NCBI GenBank assembly: GCA_023390115.1
Contig: JAEWDM010000019.1
Span: 62,001-126,000 of the forward strand
Reading direction: 5' to 3'
Length of the DNA: 64,000 nt
Origin: Bacillota bacterium
GTDB lineage: Bacteria > Bacillota > Clostridia > Acetivibrionales > DSM-27016
In this document: positions 8,117-17,535 of the stretch, piece after piece
Layout of the letters: the number at the start of each line of letters is the position of its first letter
How positions within the stretch are numbered: the stretch's first letter is position 1
Made by a program: the position numbers and the translations under genes
The notes under the pieces: generated by a model
Told to the model about the DNA's origin: nothing
The model's input: only the letters and a program-made list of their open reading frames with translations
The model's database searches: none

Positions 8117-9632
8117 CTACCCTGTCTATTTCAATATCCATCCCTATTTCAAACATCCTGCGCCACGGCAGGTATAAATTAACAGCCGTCAGCTTCCAGC
8201 CTTGAAAGCCTTGCTTCATGTATCGCTCCCATAACTCCCAAATCCCGTTTTTCACAGCAAGGCATATCTCCTTTTCCTTCCCCGCAGGATTATAGTAGGA
8301 TGCTCCCAGCTCCGGAAGAACCTCTCTCTGCGCCTTTTGCCTGACTACAGACTGATACGCCCAATCCTCCAGAAAACGATAGCATATATTTTTTATCCTT
8401 GCCCTGTTATTGTTGGAAAGAAAGCCTGCAATCCCCACAGATATAGAAGTGCCTACAGTGTTGCAGGCAGTATTCCATGCCGCATATCCGTACAGCCCGG
8501 AAGAGAGCTTTTCGGCCGAAAGCATTGATACAAGCCGCAAATCCGCTCCGTTACTGAATGCCGCATCAGCCACGGTACACCTCTTTCCAAGTGATATATA
8601 TTCTTTCAGCCTTTTTACAAGCTCTTGGGGTCCGCTTTCATCTTCATATTGCGCGTCTTCTTCCTCCTGCTCCCATGCTTCCCTCATCTGTCCCGAACAG
8701 CCGTTTACCATCAATACCAGATCAGCCTCATGCATACTGCCCGCAGGCAAAGCGCCTGCGGCCCTGATATGAGCCGTTACGCTTTCCCCGAGAGGTCTGT
8801 CCTCATATTTGGGAATTACCTGTTCTCCTGCCGCAGGACTGTAATAAGCCCAGATAAGAGGCCTTTTATTATAGAATTCCGCAACAGCCCTTATAAGCAA
8901 GGTTCCTCCCGTTTCATCAGCCCCCGGATATATGTGTATTACATTCTGAAGCCCGTACTGCTCCACAAGTCTGAAAATTTTCCTCTGATCCATGACGGTG
9001 AACCCATATGGGGACGAATCATCCTGTGGTATTGACATAAAGCCAACAAGCCCTTCCTTTACCATATTTACTATTTCGGCAGTTACCTTTATATTTATAT
9101 CCCTTCTTCCCAAAAAATCCTGTATAACTTCTCCGGGAATCTTTTCTTCCGGCTTCTTAATACCCTCATTATCCGCCAAGCCCCTGCTTTTCTTATCGCA
9201 AAGCACTCCATATTCAAAAATTTTCTCTCCGAAATAACCGTAATAATCCGGCTCCTCCTCACTGCTGCTGTACCGGGGGGTACGCATTATAAGGCTGTAT
9301 AAATAAAACCTTGTCCTTCCCCTGCACGCTAAAAGCATACTTCTTATTTTTTCAACCCTTGCCATACAATCCTCCATGCTAAAGCGGTGCAGTCTGGAAG
9401 GCAGCAATCCCCCGTATACCAGCATCTCAACAGACATGACTGCGGCATCCTGCTCCTGGAGTCCGGAATCAATCCATTCCCAGAGCCTTTCCGTATCCGC
9501 GGCAAGCTTTTTATTTCCAAGCATTTCCTTGGGAGGCGTTACCAGCTCAAGCTCCTGGAAAAACTCGGCAAGCATAAGCGGGTAATAATAATTGCACGGC
9601 CTTTCATCCAAAGGAATATACATAATTTTCAA
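8103..9632 (-). CDS. DUF4127 family protein
   Basis: About 509 residues, a good match from memory to DUF4127, a family of unknown function. The hallmark N-terminus KIMYIPLDERPCNYYYP is present, with MSVEMLVYGGLLPSR and YLYSLIMRTPRYSSSEEEPDYY further on and an IPQDDSSPYG segment near the middle. No signal peptide or membrane segment. I place the start at the TTG at 9632, 7 bases after GGGGGG, because this gives the family's usual MKI-type start; the frame extends to 9665. It is overlapped by the ROK gene downstream. Its position between an acyltransferase-like and a kinase gene suggests a sugar-processing enzyme, but no reaction is known to me. Confidence 0.85.
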   Translation of the reverse strand: MKIMYIPLDERPCNYYYPLMLAEFFQELELVTPPKEMLGNKKLAADTERLWEWIDSGLQEQDAAVMSVEMLVYGGLLPSRLHRFSMEDCMARVEKIRSMLLACRGRTRFYLYSLIMRTPRYSSSEEEPDYYGYFGEKIFEYGVLCDKKSRGLADNEGIKKPEEKIPGEVIQDFLGRRDINIKVTAEIVNMVKEGLVGFMSIPQDDSSPYGFTVMDQRKIFRLVEQYGLQNVIHIYPGADETGGTLLIRAVAEFYNKRPLIWAYYSPAAGEQVIPKYEDRPLGESVTAHIRAAGALPAGSMHEADLVLMVNGCSGQMREAWEQEEEDAQYEDESGPQELVKRLKEYISLGKRCTVADAAFSNGADLRLVSMLSAEKLSSGLYGYAAWNTACNTVGTSISVGIAGFLSNNNRARIKNICYRFLEDWAYQSVVRQKAQREVLPELGASYYNPAGKEKEICLAVKNGIWELWERYMKQGFQGWKLTAVNLYLPWRRMFEIGMDIEIDRVDDYE

Positions 9633-9670
9633 ATACATCCCCCCTGATTTACATTTAACTTCCATAGATC

Positions 9671-10426
9671 CTATACAACAAAAAAATACGGCTTACTTTT
9701 TAAAAGGGAAACGGTACACTCTACTACCGAGGCCGCTTGCATAATCATGGACGGTGCATTTCCTATACGTCCGTGTCTGATAATTCCCCTTTCACTGTAC
9801 AGGCCTTCAATTTTATTAAAATCGGTGGCAGGTTTATCCCAGTTGTGAAGCCTGTTCAGCACTGTTATTTCTCTCCCGTCATAATCCTTTATTAATGCTT
9901 CCGTTGCCGAAGCCTGCAAATGATACGGTACACCTGCCAGCTCCTCACAGGTATGTATTGTAGTGTTTGACTCCAAATCAACTCCCACCAGAAGTATTTT
10001 CCCATTCAACACAGCATTCTTGTAATAGGGGCTCATGCAGTCGCACGGAGTATACGAAAGCTCATGTCCTTTTGTCAAAGCATATTTCTCTCTGCCCTCA
10101 GCAGCAACAGAATGAGTGGGATGAAGGGATCTCACGGCATTTTCCCTTTTTCTTACCGTCTCCGGAATAATACCCGTCCAGCAGGGTGTAAGCCCAACAT
10201 CAAATACGGGAGGCGCTTCAGGACAATCCCGACGCTTACCCGTCAGTGTAGGAACCATAAGAGTGCCATCCTCCCCCAGTAACCCAAGAAGAGCTTTTAT
10301 CAATGCTTCAGGTCCTTCCCTTAAATAGCCCACCCTTTTAAGCGAGGTATGAAGCAAAACGATGTCTCCTCTTTTCAATCCCACGTCTGCAAAATCTCTT
10401 GCCAGTTTTTCTTCCTCAGCCCACAT
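9671..10426 (-). CDS. AAC(3)-family acyltransferase-like protein
   Basis: Has the fold signature of aminoglycoside 3-N-acetyltransferases: GDIVLLHTSLKRVGYLREGPEALIKALLGLLGEDGTLMVPT at the N-terminus, split here as read, then RSLHPTHSVAAEG carrying the conserved His, and HTCEELAGVPY. Its setting in a sugar operon makes an antibiotic-resistance role unlikely; an acyl transfer to or from an amino sugar, or a non-acetyl-transfer role, is more plausible (inference). I start it at the ATG at 10426, overlapping the nanE stop, with GGATGAGG upstream. The frame extends to 10465, but that region is nanE coding sequence. 251 residues. Confidence 0.85.
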   Translation of the reverse strand: MWAEEEKLARDFADVGLKRGDIVLLHTSLKRVGYLREGPEALIKALLGLLGEDGTLMVPTLTGKRRDCPEAPPVFDVGLTPCWTGIIPETVRKRENAVRSLHPTHSVAAEGREKYALTKGHELSYTPCDCMSPYYKNAVLNGKILLVGVDLESNTTIHTCEELAGVPYHLQASATEALIKDYDGREITVLNRLHNWDKPATDFNKIEGLYSERGIIRHGRIGNAPSMIMQAASVVECTVSLLKSKPYFFVV

Positions 10427-11138
10427 TAACCTCATCCTTTTTTTTGCCGTTTTTATAAGCGTCAATAGCCCTTACAAAATCTCTGGTTATTATCTGAGGC
10501 CTGGTTATGGCCCCCCCCACTACTACGCTGTATGCACCTCTGCTAAAGCACTCAAGCATCTGCTCGGGAGTTTTTACTCTTCCTTCAGCTATAACAGGTA
10601 TATTGCACTTTTTGCTCAGGCTGTATATAAGCCTGTAATCCGGCCCTTCCGTTTCAGGACTGTATAGTGTATACCCCGACATGGTTGTGGAAATTATATC
10701 CGCACCGGCCGCTTCAGCGGCGACCCCCTCTTCAAATGTAGATATATCCGCCATTGCAAGCCGTCCGGCAGCCTTAATCTCACAGATTATTTCTTTGATG
10801 CTCACGTTACCCGGTCTTTGTCTGGAGGTTGCATCAAAGGCAATTACATCTGCACCGGACTCTATAAGAGAGAAAACCTCCTTTAGAGTTGGTGTAATAT
10901 ATACCTCACAGCCGGGGTAATTTATTTTTTTCAAGCCTATAACAGGTAGATCAACAATTCTTTTTATTTCGCAAATATCCTCCTTTGAATTTGCTCTGAT
11001 ACAGGCCGCGCCGCCTATCTTTGCCGCAAGAGCCATCCTTCCCATTATAAACGGGCTGCAGAGAGGCTCGTTTTCAAGTGCCTGGCATGATACAATCAGC
11101 CTGCCCTTAATGCTTGCGAAAATTTTACATTTATCCAT
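10416..11138 (-). CDS. nanE: N-acetylmannosamine-6-phosphate 2-epimerase
   Basis: Converts ManNAc-6-phosphate to GlcNAc-6-phosphate, a step of sialic acid and ManNAc catabolism. A TIM-barrel protein of about 240 residues with the family markers IKGRLIVSCQALENEP near the start, VIGLKKINYPGCEVYITPTLKEV, DATSRQRP, TTMSGYT and IAEGRVKTPEQ. The ATG at 11138 sits 9 bases after AGGG; the ATG at 11144 is too close to it. Its presence defines the operon as amino-sugar catabolic. No nanA, nagA or nagB lies in this operon, so those steps must be encoded elsewhere, although a DapA/NanA-family lyase is present at 61.8 kb. Confidence 0.9.
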   Translation of the reverse strand: MDKCKIFASIKGRLIVSCQALENEPLCSPFIMGRMALAAKIGGAACIRANSKEDICEIKRIVDLPVIGLKKINYPGCEVYITPTLKEVFSLIESGADVIAFDATSRQRPGNVSIKEIICEIKAAGRLAMADISTFEEGVAAEAAGADIISTTMSGYTLYSPETEGPDYRLIYSLSKKCNIPVIAEGRVKTPEQMLECFSRGAYSVVVGGAITRPQIITRDFVRAIDAYKNGKKKDEVNVG

Positions 11139-11225
11139 TGTCATTAACCCTTCTTTAAAATTATATAAATAATATTATGTGCAAACAGAACGTAATGCTA
11201 CGCCGCTTCCGCCCGATAGGCAGCT

Positions 11226-12614
11226 CTATACGTCACCCTGCGCCACTCTGTCCTCCATAATTTTGCGGATGATCTTCCCGTCAATGCGGGATAAAGAAAC
11301 TCCGCTTTTTACACAGTACGCAGCAGCAGTTCCGGCTGCTTCGCCTGTTGCCCTGCAGACAGCTTGAATCCTTATGGAGGATTGCGCGCTGAAGGTCGAG
11401 GATATGCATCTTCCCGCCACAAGCAGATTTTTTATATTTTCAGGCATAAGGCATCTGAAGGGGACCTCAAAAAATTCTCCCCTATCCATTGCTCTCATTT
11501 CAAGGCCCTTTTCATGCTTTGCATGGTGAATATCTATAGGATACGCAGACCTCGCTATTGCATCCTCAAACCTGGCTCCTTCCGCATAATGTCCGCCGGT
11601 AAGCACAAACTTCCCCTTTATTCTCCTGGACTCTCTGATACCGGGCATAGATGCGGTTGAAAGTATAAAGCTGTTTTCAAAGCCCGGTATATATGCCTTA
11701 AGAAATTTATGCAGCCTTTTTACCATCCTCCTGCCTGTAATAAGGGCCTCATTTATATCCTCGGGCCTTAAGGCATTGCATACCTCCGGTATTTCAGGAC
11801 AATTAAAGGACATTACCCCCTCCATTCCGGGCACGGTAAATGCCTGAAAGTATTTGCCGTCCTCCTTTTTAAGAATGCCCTCCTCCAGGCCTTTCCTGAA
11901 AATATCGCTCAAGGCATTGGAATCCTGCCATGAAGCTGCAATCTCAATAAGAGGGTATTCAAGCAGGGTTGTCTCTCCAATATCCTTAAGGTACCTGCTC
12001 ATCCTGTGCAAATCGATATTTCCCAGCATAAACCTCAGCGTTAATGCCTGATTTGCATGGTCCGGCCCGTCTCCCTTAAAGCATGGCACTCCCGAGCGAA
12101 AAGCCACATCCGCATCTCCCGTGCAATCTATAAAATATTTTGCCCCTATCGCTTTGAGTCCTCCGCGGTTGCTTACAATAATCCCGTCTATATTCCCATC
12201 CCTTACTACGGAATCTATAAATCTGGTGTCATAAAGTATATGGCCCCCATACCCCGTATACATATCCTCAAGAAAAAATTTAAGCATCTCAGGGTTGAAC
12301 CACCCGTCATTTCCGTTTCTGTCTGCAGCACCATATCCTTCCCTGCCCATACCGGACTTAAGCAGAAGATTTATAACAGAGCTTTCTCGCTCTTTAACGA
12401 CTCCGCTGTCCATCATAGGCATAACCTGCCCCCCCGATGCGCTTCCTCCCAGAAAGCAGGCGTTTTCCACAATCAGCGTGCCTGCTCCGCCCATAGCGGA
12501 TGCTATTGCAGCGCAGCAGCCTGCCGTGCCCCCTCCGACCACCACAACATCATATCTTACGGGAGCAATTTGCAGACGCCTTATATAATCAATTTCATTA
12601 TTAAATAAAGTCAA
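11226..12614 (-). CDS. FAD-dependent oxidoreductase (FAD_oxidored type)
   Basis: A 462-residue flavoprotein with an N-terminal dinucleotide-binding motif (YDVVVVGGGTAGCCAAIASA, near residues 20-40), GGSASGGQV, FIDCTGDADVAFRSG, ESRRIKGKFVLTGG and a C-terminal flavin-contacting VAGRCIS segment. This is the pattern of the FAD_oxidored family found in many carbohydrate operons, whose reactions are mostly unknown. It starts with a TTG at 12614 preceded by AAGGTGATTCCGG. It lies 11 bases after the permease gene and 87 bases before nanE, inside the sugar operon, so oxidation of a sugar or sugar-derived alcohol or amine is likely (inference). Confidence 0.88.
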   Translation of the reverse strand: MTLFNNEIDYIRRLQIAPVRYDVVVVGGGTAGCCAAIASAMGGAGTLIVENACFLGGSASGGQVMPMMDSGVVKERESSVINLLLKSGMGREGYGAADRNGNDGWFNPEMLKFFLEDMYTGYGGHILYDTRFIDSVVRDGNIDGIIVSNRGGLKAIGAKYFIDCTGDADVAFRSGVPCFKGDGPDHANQALTLRFMLGNIDLHRMSRYLKDIGETTLLEYPLIEIAASWQDSNALSDIFRKGLEEGILKKEDGKYFQAFTVPGMEGVMSFNCPEIPEVCNALRPEDINEALITGRRMVKRLHKFLKAYIPGFENSFILSTASMPGIRESRRIKGKFVLTGGHYAEGARFEDAIARSAYPIDIHHAKHEKGLEMRAMDRGEFFEVPFRCLMPENIKNLLVAGRCISSTFSAQSSIRIQAVCRATGEAAGTAAAYCVKSGVSLSRIDGKIIRKIMEDRVAQGDV

Positions 12615-12625
12615 CCGGAATCACC

Positions 12626-13483
12626 TTAACCCTTCACAGCCCCTGCTATCGTATTAACAAAATACTTCTGGAACGCAACAAAGACAGCTATTACCGGTAT
12701 TACCGACAAAACCGTGCCCGCCGCTATATATCCGAACTTATAATTAAACTGCCCCATAAGATATTTTAACGCTGTCGCCACAGGGTACATGGCAGGGTCC
12801 TGAAATACTATTATGGGCCACAGAAAAGCATTCCACTTTGAAATAAAATCAAATATTATCACGGTAGATATCACAGGCATAATCTCAGGCAGCATAATGC
12901 CGTACCATATCCTCAGCTCGGAAGCTCCGTCTATCTTTGCAGCCTCTATCATCTCCTTAGGGATGCTTAAGTATGCCTGCCGTATCAGAATAATGCTGAA
13001 CACCGACACGGCACCCGGCAAAACCGCGCCCATATATTTATCCAGAAGCCCGAGGCGCGATATGGTAAGGTAATTGACCACAAGACCTGCTGCACAAGGC
13101 AATATCATGGTGCTTATAAGAGCTCCGAATATTACCCTCTTTCCCCAGAATTTCATGTGTGCCAGAGGATACGCGCATAATGAGGAAAAAACAATATCTA
13201 TAATTATTCCTCCTCCTGTAATAATTATAGTATTAAGCATATACCTGGGCATAGGCATAAAGCTCATTACCCCTGAATAATTCTGCAGCGTCGGCGCTTT
13301 TATAAAAAGGCTTATATCATATATATTTTGTCCCGATTTAAGAGATGTCCCCAAAAGCCATAAAAAAGGCCCGGCGCACAAAAGCCCTAACAATACCAGC
13401 AAGAAATAAACCACCAAAACCTTTACAACCGGCCTTAGCCTGCTCATATCCTTTTTACGCCTTTTAAGAAGCTCATCACTCAT
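12626..13483 (-). CDS. ABC sugar permease, MalG type (CUT1)
   Basis: Inner permease subunit, 285 residues, with six predicted membrane helices. The first spans about residues 20-42. The cytoplasmic EAA loop reads IEAAKIDGASELRIWYGIMLPEIMP, which contacts the ATPase. The family's C-terminal QKYFVNTIAGAVKG ending is present. It starts at the ATG 13483 after GGGAGG and overlaps the upstream permease by 8 bases. No ATPase gene lies in this operon, which is common for CUT1 systems that share an MsmX/UgpC-type ATPase encoded elsewhere. Confidence 0.92.
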   Translation of the reverse strand: MSDELLKRRKKDMSRLRPVVKVLVVYFLLVLLGLLCAGPFLWLLGTSLKSGQNIYDISLFIKAPTLQNYSGVMSFMPMPRYMLNTIIITGGGIIIDIVFSSLCAYPLAHMKFWGKRVIFGALISTMILPCAAGLVVNYLTISRLGLLDKYMGAVLPGAVSVFSIILIRQAYLSIPKEMIEAAKIDGASELRIWYGIMLPEIMPVISTVIIFDFISKWNAFLWPIIVFQDPAMYPVATALKYLMGQFNYKFGYIAAGTVLSVIPVIAVFVAFQKYFVNTIAGAVKG

Positions 13484-14402
13484 AGTAGCTCATGCCTCCC
13501 TTTTTTCCATATACAAACACAAAAACACTGAGCGCCGTTGTAACAACAGAAAGGAGAAGTCCTACCGCCGATGAATATCCGAAGCTGTAGTCTTTAAAGG
13601 CCTTTATATATGAATAATAATTTGTGACAAGGGTCGCATTATTAGGACCTCCTTCAGTCATGGCAAATACCACGTCAAATACTCCCACGGCTGCCAAAAC
13701 AGAATTCAGAGTGCAAAACCATATATACGGCTTTAAAAGAGGAACCTTTATCCTCACAAGCACCGCAAGCTTCCCTGCTCCATCAATCCGCGCAGCCTCC
13801 TCAAGCTCTGCGGGCAGTGATTGAAGTCCTCCTAAGTACATCATCATATAATACCCCAGTCCCTGCCATATGGTTACAAACATAATAGACGGCATAGCCA
13901 GCCTCTTGTCAGCTAAAAAGTATACCGGCTCACTTATAAGCCCTGCCTCCATAAGAAGGCTGTTTATAATGCCGTCCGGATTAAACATCCACATCCATAT
14001 TATGGACACGGCAATCATTGAAGTAACCACAGGTATATAAAACAGGGTCCGGAAAAAAACAACCCCGGGAAACCTTTTGTTTACGAGTATTGCAACCAGC
14101 AGTGAAATTACCTGCAGGGGAGGCACAACCAGCACAAAAATAACCGAATTTTTAATAGATATCCAAAACTCGCTGTCATTAAAGGCTCTCGTAAAATTAT
14201 CCCAGCCTATAAAGCGGGTTTCTCCCACTACCGAGTAATCGTAAAAAGCCAGAGGTATACTGTAAACTATAGGATAAAATACAAATACAATAAGCACTAT
14301 TAATGCAGGCGCCATAAAAATGTAAGCCTTAAGCGAGTCCTTAAGTTCCTTAGGAATCAATCCCTCCGGCCTGCTGCCGCTTGACGCTTTAACACTAGCC
14401 AC
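13476..14402 (-). CDS. ABC sugar permease, MalF type (CUT1)
   Basis: Partner permease of about 308 residues. It has six membrane helices from about residue 20 on and an EAA loop reading LEEAARIDGAGKLAVLVRIKVPLLKP. The frame extends to 14504, but the first part lies within the binding-protein gene. I chose the GTG at 14402, which follows AAAAGGGGG by about 10 bases; an ATG at 14432 lacks a ribosome site. It stands between the binding protein and the MalG-type permease, as expected for a CUT1 operon. Confidence 0.9.
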   Translation of the reverse strand: MASVKASSGSRPEGLIPKELKDSLKAYIFMAPALIVLIVFVFYPIVYSIPLAFYDYSVVGETRFIGWDNFTRAFNDSEFWISIKNSVIFVLVVPPLQVISLLVAILVNKRFPGVVFFRTLFYIPVVTSMIAVSIIWMWMFNPDGIINSLLMEAGLISEPVYFLADKRLAMPSIMFVTIWQGLGYYMMMYLGGLQSLPAELEEAARIDGAGKLAVLVRIKVPLLKPYIWFCTLNSVLAAVGVFDVVFAMTEGGPNNATLVTNYYSYIKAFKDYSFGYSSAVGLLLSVVTTALSVFVFVYGKKGGMSYYE

Positions 14403-14436
14403 TAAAATACATCCCCCTTTTACTGCCACCATTGCT

Positions 14437-15747
14437 CTATTTCTGCTTAAGCAGCTCATTAACCTTTTTCTCCGCTTCTGCAAGAGCATCCTCGGGCTTT
14501 TCACCGCCCTGCATTACCGCCTCATAAATCTTCTGTACGGCTAAAAGTATATCTCCCTCCTTGGCAACACCAAGAGTAAGCTCGCTTGATGTCAGCGCGA
14601 CCTCGGCTGCAACAGCAGTGGCCCTGCCCTCTGCTGTTGCGGTATCTGATTTGAAGAACGGATCCTGCGCCGCCTTTATTGTGGATGGGAATACTGCAAC
14701 AACCTTGCTGAAGCCCAACTGGTTCTCGTCATTTGTTATATAGTGCGCAAAATCAATAGCCTCCTTGTGGTGCTCACTGGCTTGAGGTACTGCCATATTC
14801 ATTATGGGGTTCATGGAAATACCCGCTTTCCCCACCATAGGCTCGGCAATTTCAAGCTTGGCATATATGTCGGGAGCCTCATCCTTTATTCTTTTAATAG
14901 ACTGCGGCCCTGAATTCATCATTGCCAGCTTTCCTGTAGAAAACTGCTGCAGCATATTGTCCCAGTTTCCCCATCCATTTTTCGGCATATACCCTTCGTC
15001 TACCGCAGACTTATACTCATTTAAAATCTTGAGTGTTTCAGGAGTATTAAAAGCCGCACTGGTCTTTTCTTCATTTAATATGGAAATCCCGTCAAGATAC
15101 AGGCGGTAGTAGAAATACTCCGGTATATAGAGATAGGCCCCGGTTTTTTGCTTAACTGTTTTAGCCATTTCAAGCATTTCATCAAATGTTGCCGGAGTAC
15201 CGGTAAGACCGGATTTTTCAAAAATCTCCTTATTATAAAGTGTTACAGTCGGCCCTCCGTACCATGGAAATGCATATGCGCTGCCGCCTATTTTTGTAAG
15301 GTCGTATAAAGTCTTTATGTAAACGTTCCTTTGTTCCTCCGATGCTTCCTTCTCAAGGTCTGCAAGAGCGCCCTTGCTTATAAGTGAAAGCACCATAGGA
15401 GTGTCAAGGTTGACGGCATCAGGCGAGTTCCCCCCCGCAGTGGCTGTTATGAGCTTGCTCTGTATGGTATCATACGGCATATCTATCCATTTTATTGTAA
15501 TTTCCTCATGCTCCTTCTGATAATTGTCTATAAGCCCATTAAAAAAATCGTCAAATGAAGGCCTCAGTGAAATAGTCCAAAATTCCAGTTCAATAGGCTC
15601 CTTCTTTTCCTGCTGCCCGGCAGTATCTTCAGTGCTTGCTGCTTCTGAGCCCGAGCCGTCCGCATTTTGCGGTTTTCCTGCACAACCCGCCACTGCCGCC
15701 AATACCAAAACCACTGTAAGAACAATTGCCAAAATCCTTTTCTTCAT
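14437..15747 (-). CDS. Extracellular sugar-binding lipoprotein (CUT1 ABC transporter)
   Basis: First gene of the operon. A lipoprotein signal peptide (MKKRILAIVLTVVLVLAAVAGC) ends in the lipobox AAVAGC, followed by a low-complexity acidic linker and a family 1 solute-binding domain (EFWTISLRPSFDDFFNGLI, then PDAVNLDTPMVLSLISKGAL). The ATG at 15747 has GGGGGAG seven to eight bases upstream; the frame runs eight codons further. The ligand is probably an oligosaccharide or glycoside, and the downstream genes point to an amino sugar (inference). Length of about 436 residues is normal. Confidence 0.92.
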   Translation of the reverse strand: MKKRILAIVLTVVLVLAAVAGCAGKPQNADGSGSEAASTEDTAGQQEKKEPIELEFWTISLRPSFDDFFNGLIDNYQKEHEEITIKWIDMPYDTIQSKLITATAGGNSPDAVNLDTPMVLSLISKGALADLEKEASEEQRNVYIKTLYDLTKIGGSAYAFPWYGGPTVTLYNKEIFEKSGLTGTPATFDEMLEMAKTVKQKTGAYLYIPEYFYYRLYLDGISILNEEKTSAAFNTPETLKILNEYKSAVDEGYMPKNGWGNWDNMLQQFSTGKLAMMNSGPQSIKRIKDEAPDIYAKLEIAEPMVGKAGISMNPIMNMAVPQASEHHKEAIDFAHYITNDENQLGFSKVVAVFPSTIKAAQDPFFKSDTATAEGRATAVAAEVALTSSELTLGVAKEGDILLAVQKIYEAVMQGGEKPEDALAEAEKKVNELLKQK

Positions 15748-16029
15748 AGTAAATCTCCCCCTTCTCGACATTTAAAAATTATTGTGGAAATACTAAAGCC
15801 TCCTGCAATATCTTCCTATATATCCCATACATTGCATTTCACTTCAACCAACTATCAGAATATGCGCAGTTGATTTTTGCTCGGCATATGTCGTATAATA
15901 GAGATATTGAAGATTTATTTCACCAATATTATTATATATGGAGATTTTATTCTTTGCAAGTATTATGTTGTATTCTTGCAAAAAAAAATTTATTATTAAT
16001 ATACCGGCTGATAAAAGGAGAGAAAAAGC

Positions 16030-17466
16030 ATGAGCAAATGCAGTTTTGGAAGAATAATATTAAATGATATCTTTGATGCCAAATATCCATTTGGGAAGGA
16101 TCTGGAGGGACGCTTCATCTATATTGAAAATGAGAGCATGCGCTGGCTGCTTGGAGTATTTGACTTTTCAGGAAGCTTCCGCCGCACATGCCTGGCGTGG
16201 CGCAATGCCGTATCCTGTGCCACCGGCATTCCGGCAGAAAACATATGGTACCATGAATTGCAGACACATGCCGCTCCAATATCCTGGGAGCTTGACGGGG
16301 AGCCTTGCCGGAGGCTTATTGATAAAACGGTGCCGGTCATTCGCGAAATGATATCTAAAGCAGAGGAAGCCGAGCTTTGCTATATTATATGTGATTTTGA
16401 AGATAAGTTTACCCTAAACAGAGAGCAGTACATACCCGAGCTGGGCACAGTCACCGTATGGTCGGGACTGAAATTTGACAATGCAGGCCTGCCCTATACA
16501 CAAAATCCGGAGTTCATGCTCCTTGACGGGTATTTGCCTCCTATACCGGCATTCAAAGAACCAATATATTTTGACAGGCCTGTAGATTCTCAAGCGGTAT
16601 TGATGGTATTCCGAGCAAAATCCGGAAAGGTTCTGGGAAGCATAAGCCGGTTTGCGGCACATCCTGATGTAGCAGTGCTTTTTGAGTCCAGGGGTATATA
16701 TGATCAGTACCATTACAGCTCTGACTGGCCGGGATATCTTCGTGATACAATACAATCGGCTGTCGGAGGCATTAGTTTATATATAAACGGTCCATGCGCA
16801 AATTTATCGGTAAAAAAAGGGTATGACGGAATGGATACCTATATTAAATGTGAGGAGGAGGCCCGGAGAATAGGAGAGGAAATAGCGCTGGAGTTTTTAC
16901 GCCAGTGGAGCTCATGCAGACATACATGGCAGGATATATCACTTAAAGGCGGCTCACATAAAAATATTAAATTGCCCATAAGAAACAGCATAGCTCTCTG
17001 CCTGAACAATCCTTTATGCCATGAGGAAAAAATAAAAGAAGCCGGCAGCAGGCTGGCTCTGGCTATTGCCTCCGGTCAGCCTCCCGCCGCAATAAAAAGG
17101 CTGATTGATGAAAAGAAGCATTTATCTGCGGCTGAGACTATAATAAAGGAATGGGCCGGCCTGGAGAGAGACGAGCTGGAAAACGGACTGGCGGAGATAG
17201 AGCTGGAGGCAGTGGCGATTAATGACCTTGTGCTTGCGGGGCTCCCTGGCGAATGCCTGACTGAGACCTGTACATGGCTGAGATCTCAAAGCCTCGGCAA
17301 TAAGCTTATCGTCCTGGATCAGGTAAACGGATATATGGGCTACATGACAACCCCCGAGTCATATGATCAGGGAGGGTATACTTACTGGGGAGGCTGGGTT
17401 GCCAGAAATGCAGAGCCGGCTATGAGGAAAGGCTGCCTGGGACTGATAAGAAAGCTCACATTGTAA
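16030..17466 (+). CDS. Neutral-ceramidase-fold protein, divergent
   Basis: A 478-residue protein that I place, tentatively, in the neutral/alkaline ceramidase N-terminal-domain superfamily. The segments WYHELQTHAAP, SRFAAHPDV and YINGPCANLSVKKG lie in the order of the family's zinc and serine motifs but are altered. The third reads N-L-S where the family has G-D-x-S. It has no signal peptide, so it is probably cytoplasmic and unlikely to act on ceramide. It is divergent from the amino-sugar transporter operon with about 280 bases between starts and an AAAGGAGAG ribosome site. A second superfamily member lies at 51.7 kb, also in a sugar locus. Confidence 0.6.
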   Translation: MSKCSFGRIILNDIFDAKYPFGKDLEGRFIYIENESMRWLLGVFDFSGSFRRTCLAWRNAVSCATGIPAENIWYHELQTHAAPISWELDGEPCRRLIDKTVPVIREMISKAEEAELCYIICDFEDKFTLNREQYIPELGTVTVWSGLKFDNAGLPYTQNPEFMLLDGYLPPIPAFKEPIYFDRPVDSQAVLMVFRAKSGKVLGSISRFAAHPDVAVLFESRGIYDQYHYSSDWPGYLRDTIQSAVGGISLYINGPCANLSVKKGYDGMDTYIKCEEEARRIGEEIALEFLRQWSSCRHTWQDISLKGGSHKNIKLPIRNSIALCLNNPLCHEEKIKEAGSRLALAIASGQPPAAIKRLIDEKKHLSAAETIIKEWAGLERDELENGLAEIELEAVAINDLVLAGLPGECLTETCTWLRSQSLGNKLIVLDQVNGYMGYMTTPESYDQGGYTYWGGWVARNAEPAMRKGCLGLIRKLTL

Positions 17467-17535
17467 TCCCATAAAACAGCGGAACTTTTCCCGCCTTTTT
17501 CCGTCCAAGAAATAAAACAAACAAGGTGGGATAGT

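Noticed and set aside
9671..10426. Aminoglycoside resistance gene
   Set aside because: The fold matches AAC(3), but the gene is locked inside an amino-sugar operon with overlapping neighbours, so a resistance role is not supported.
15870..16067. Plus-strand ORF before the ceramidase-fold gene
   Set aside because: Overlaps the real ATG at 16030, has AT-rich composition and no ribosome site; treated as promoter/leader DNA.
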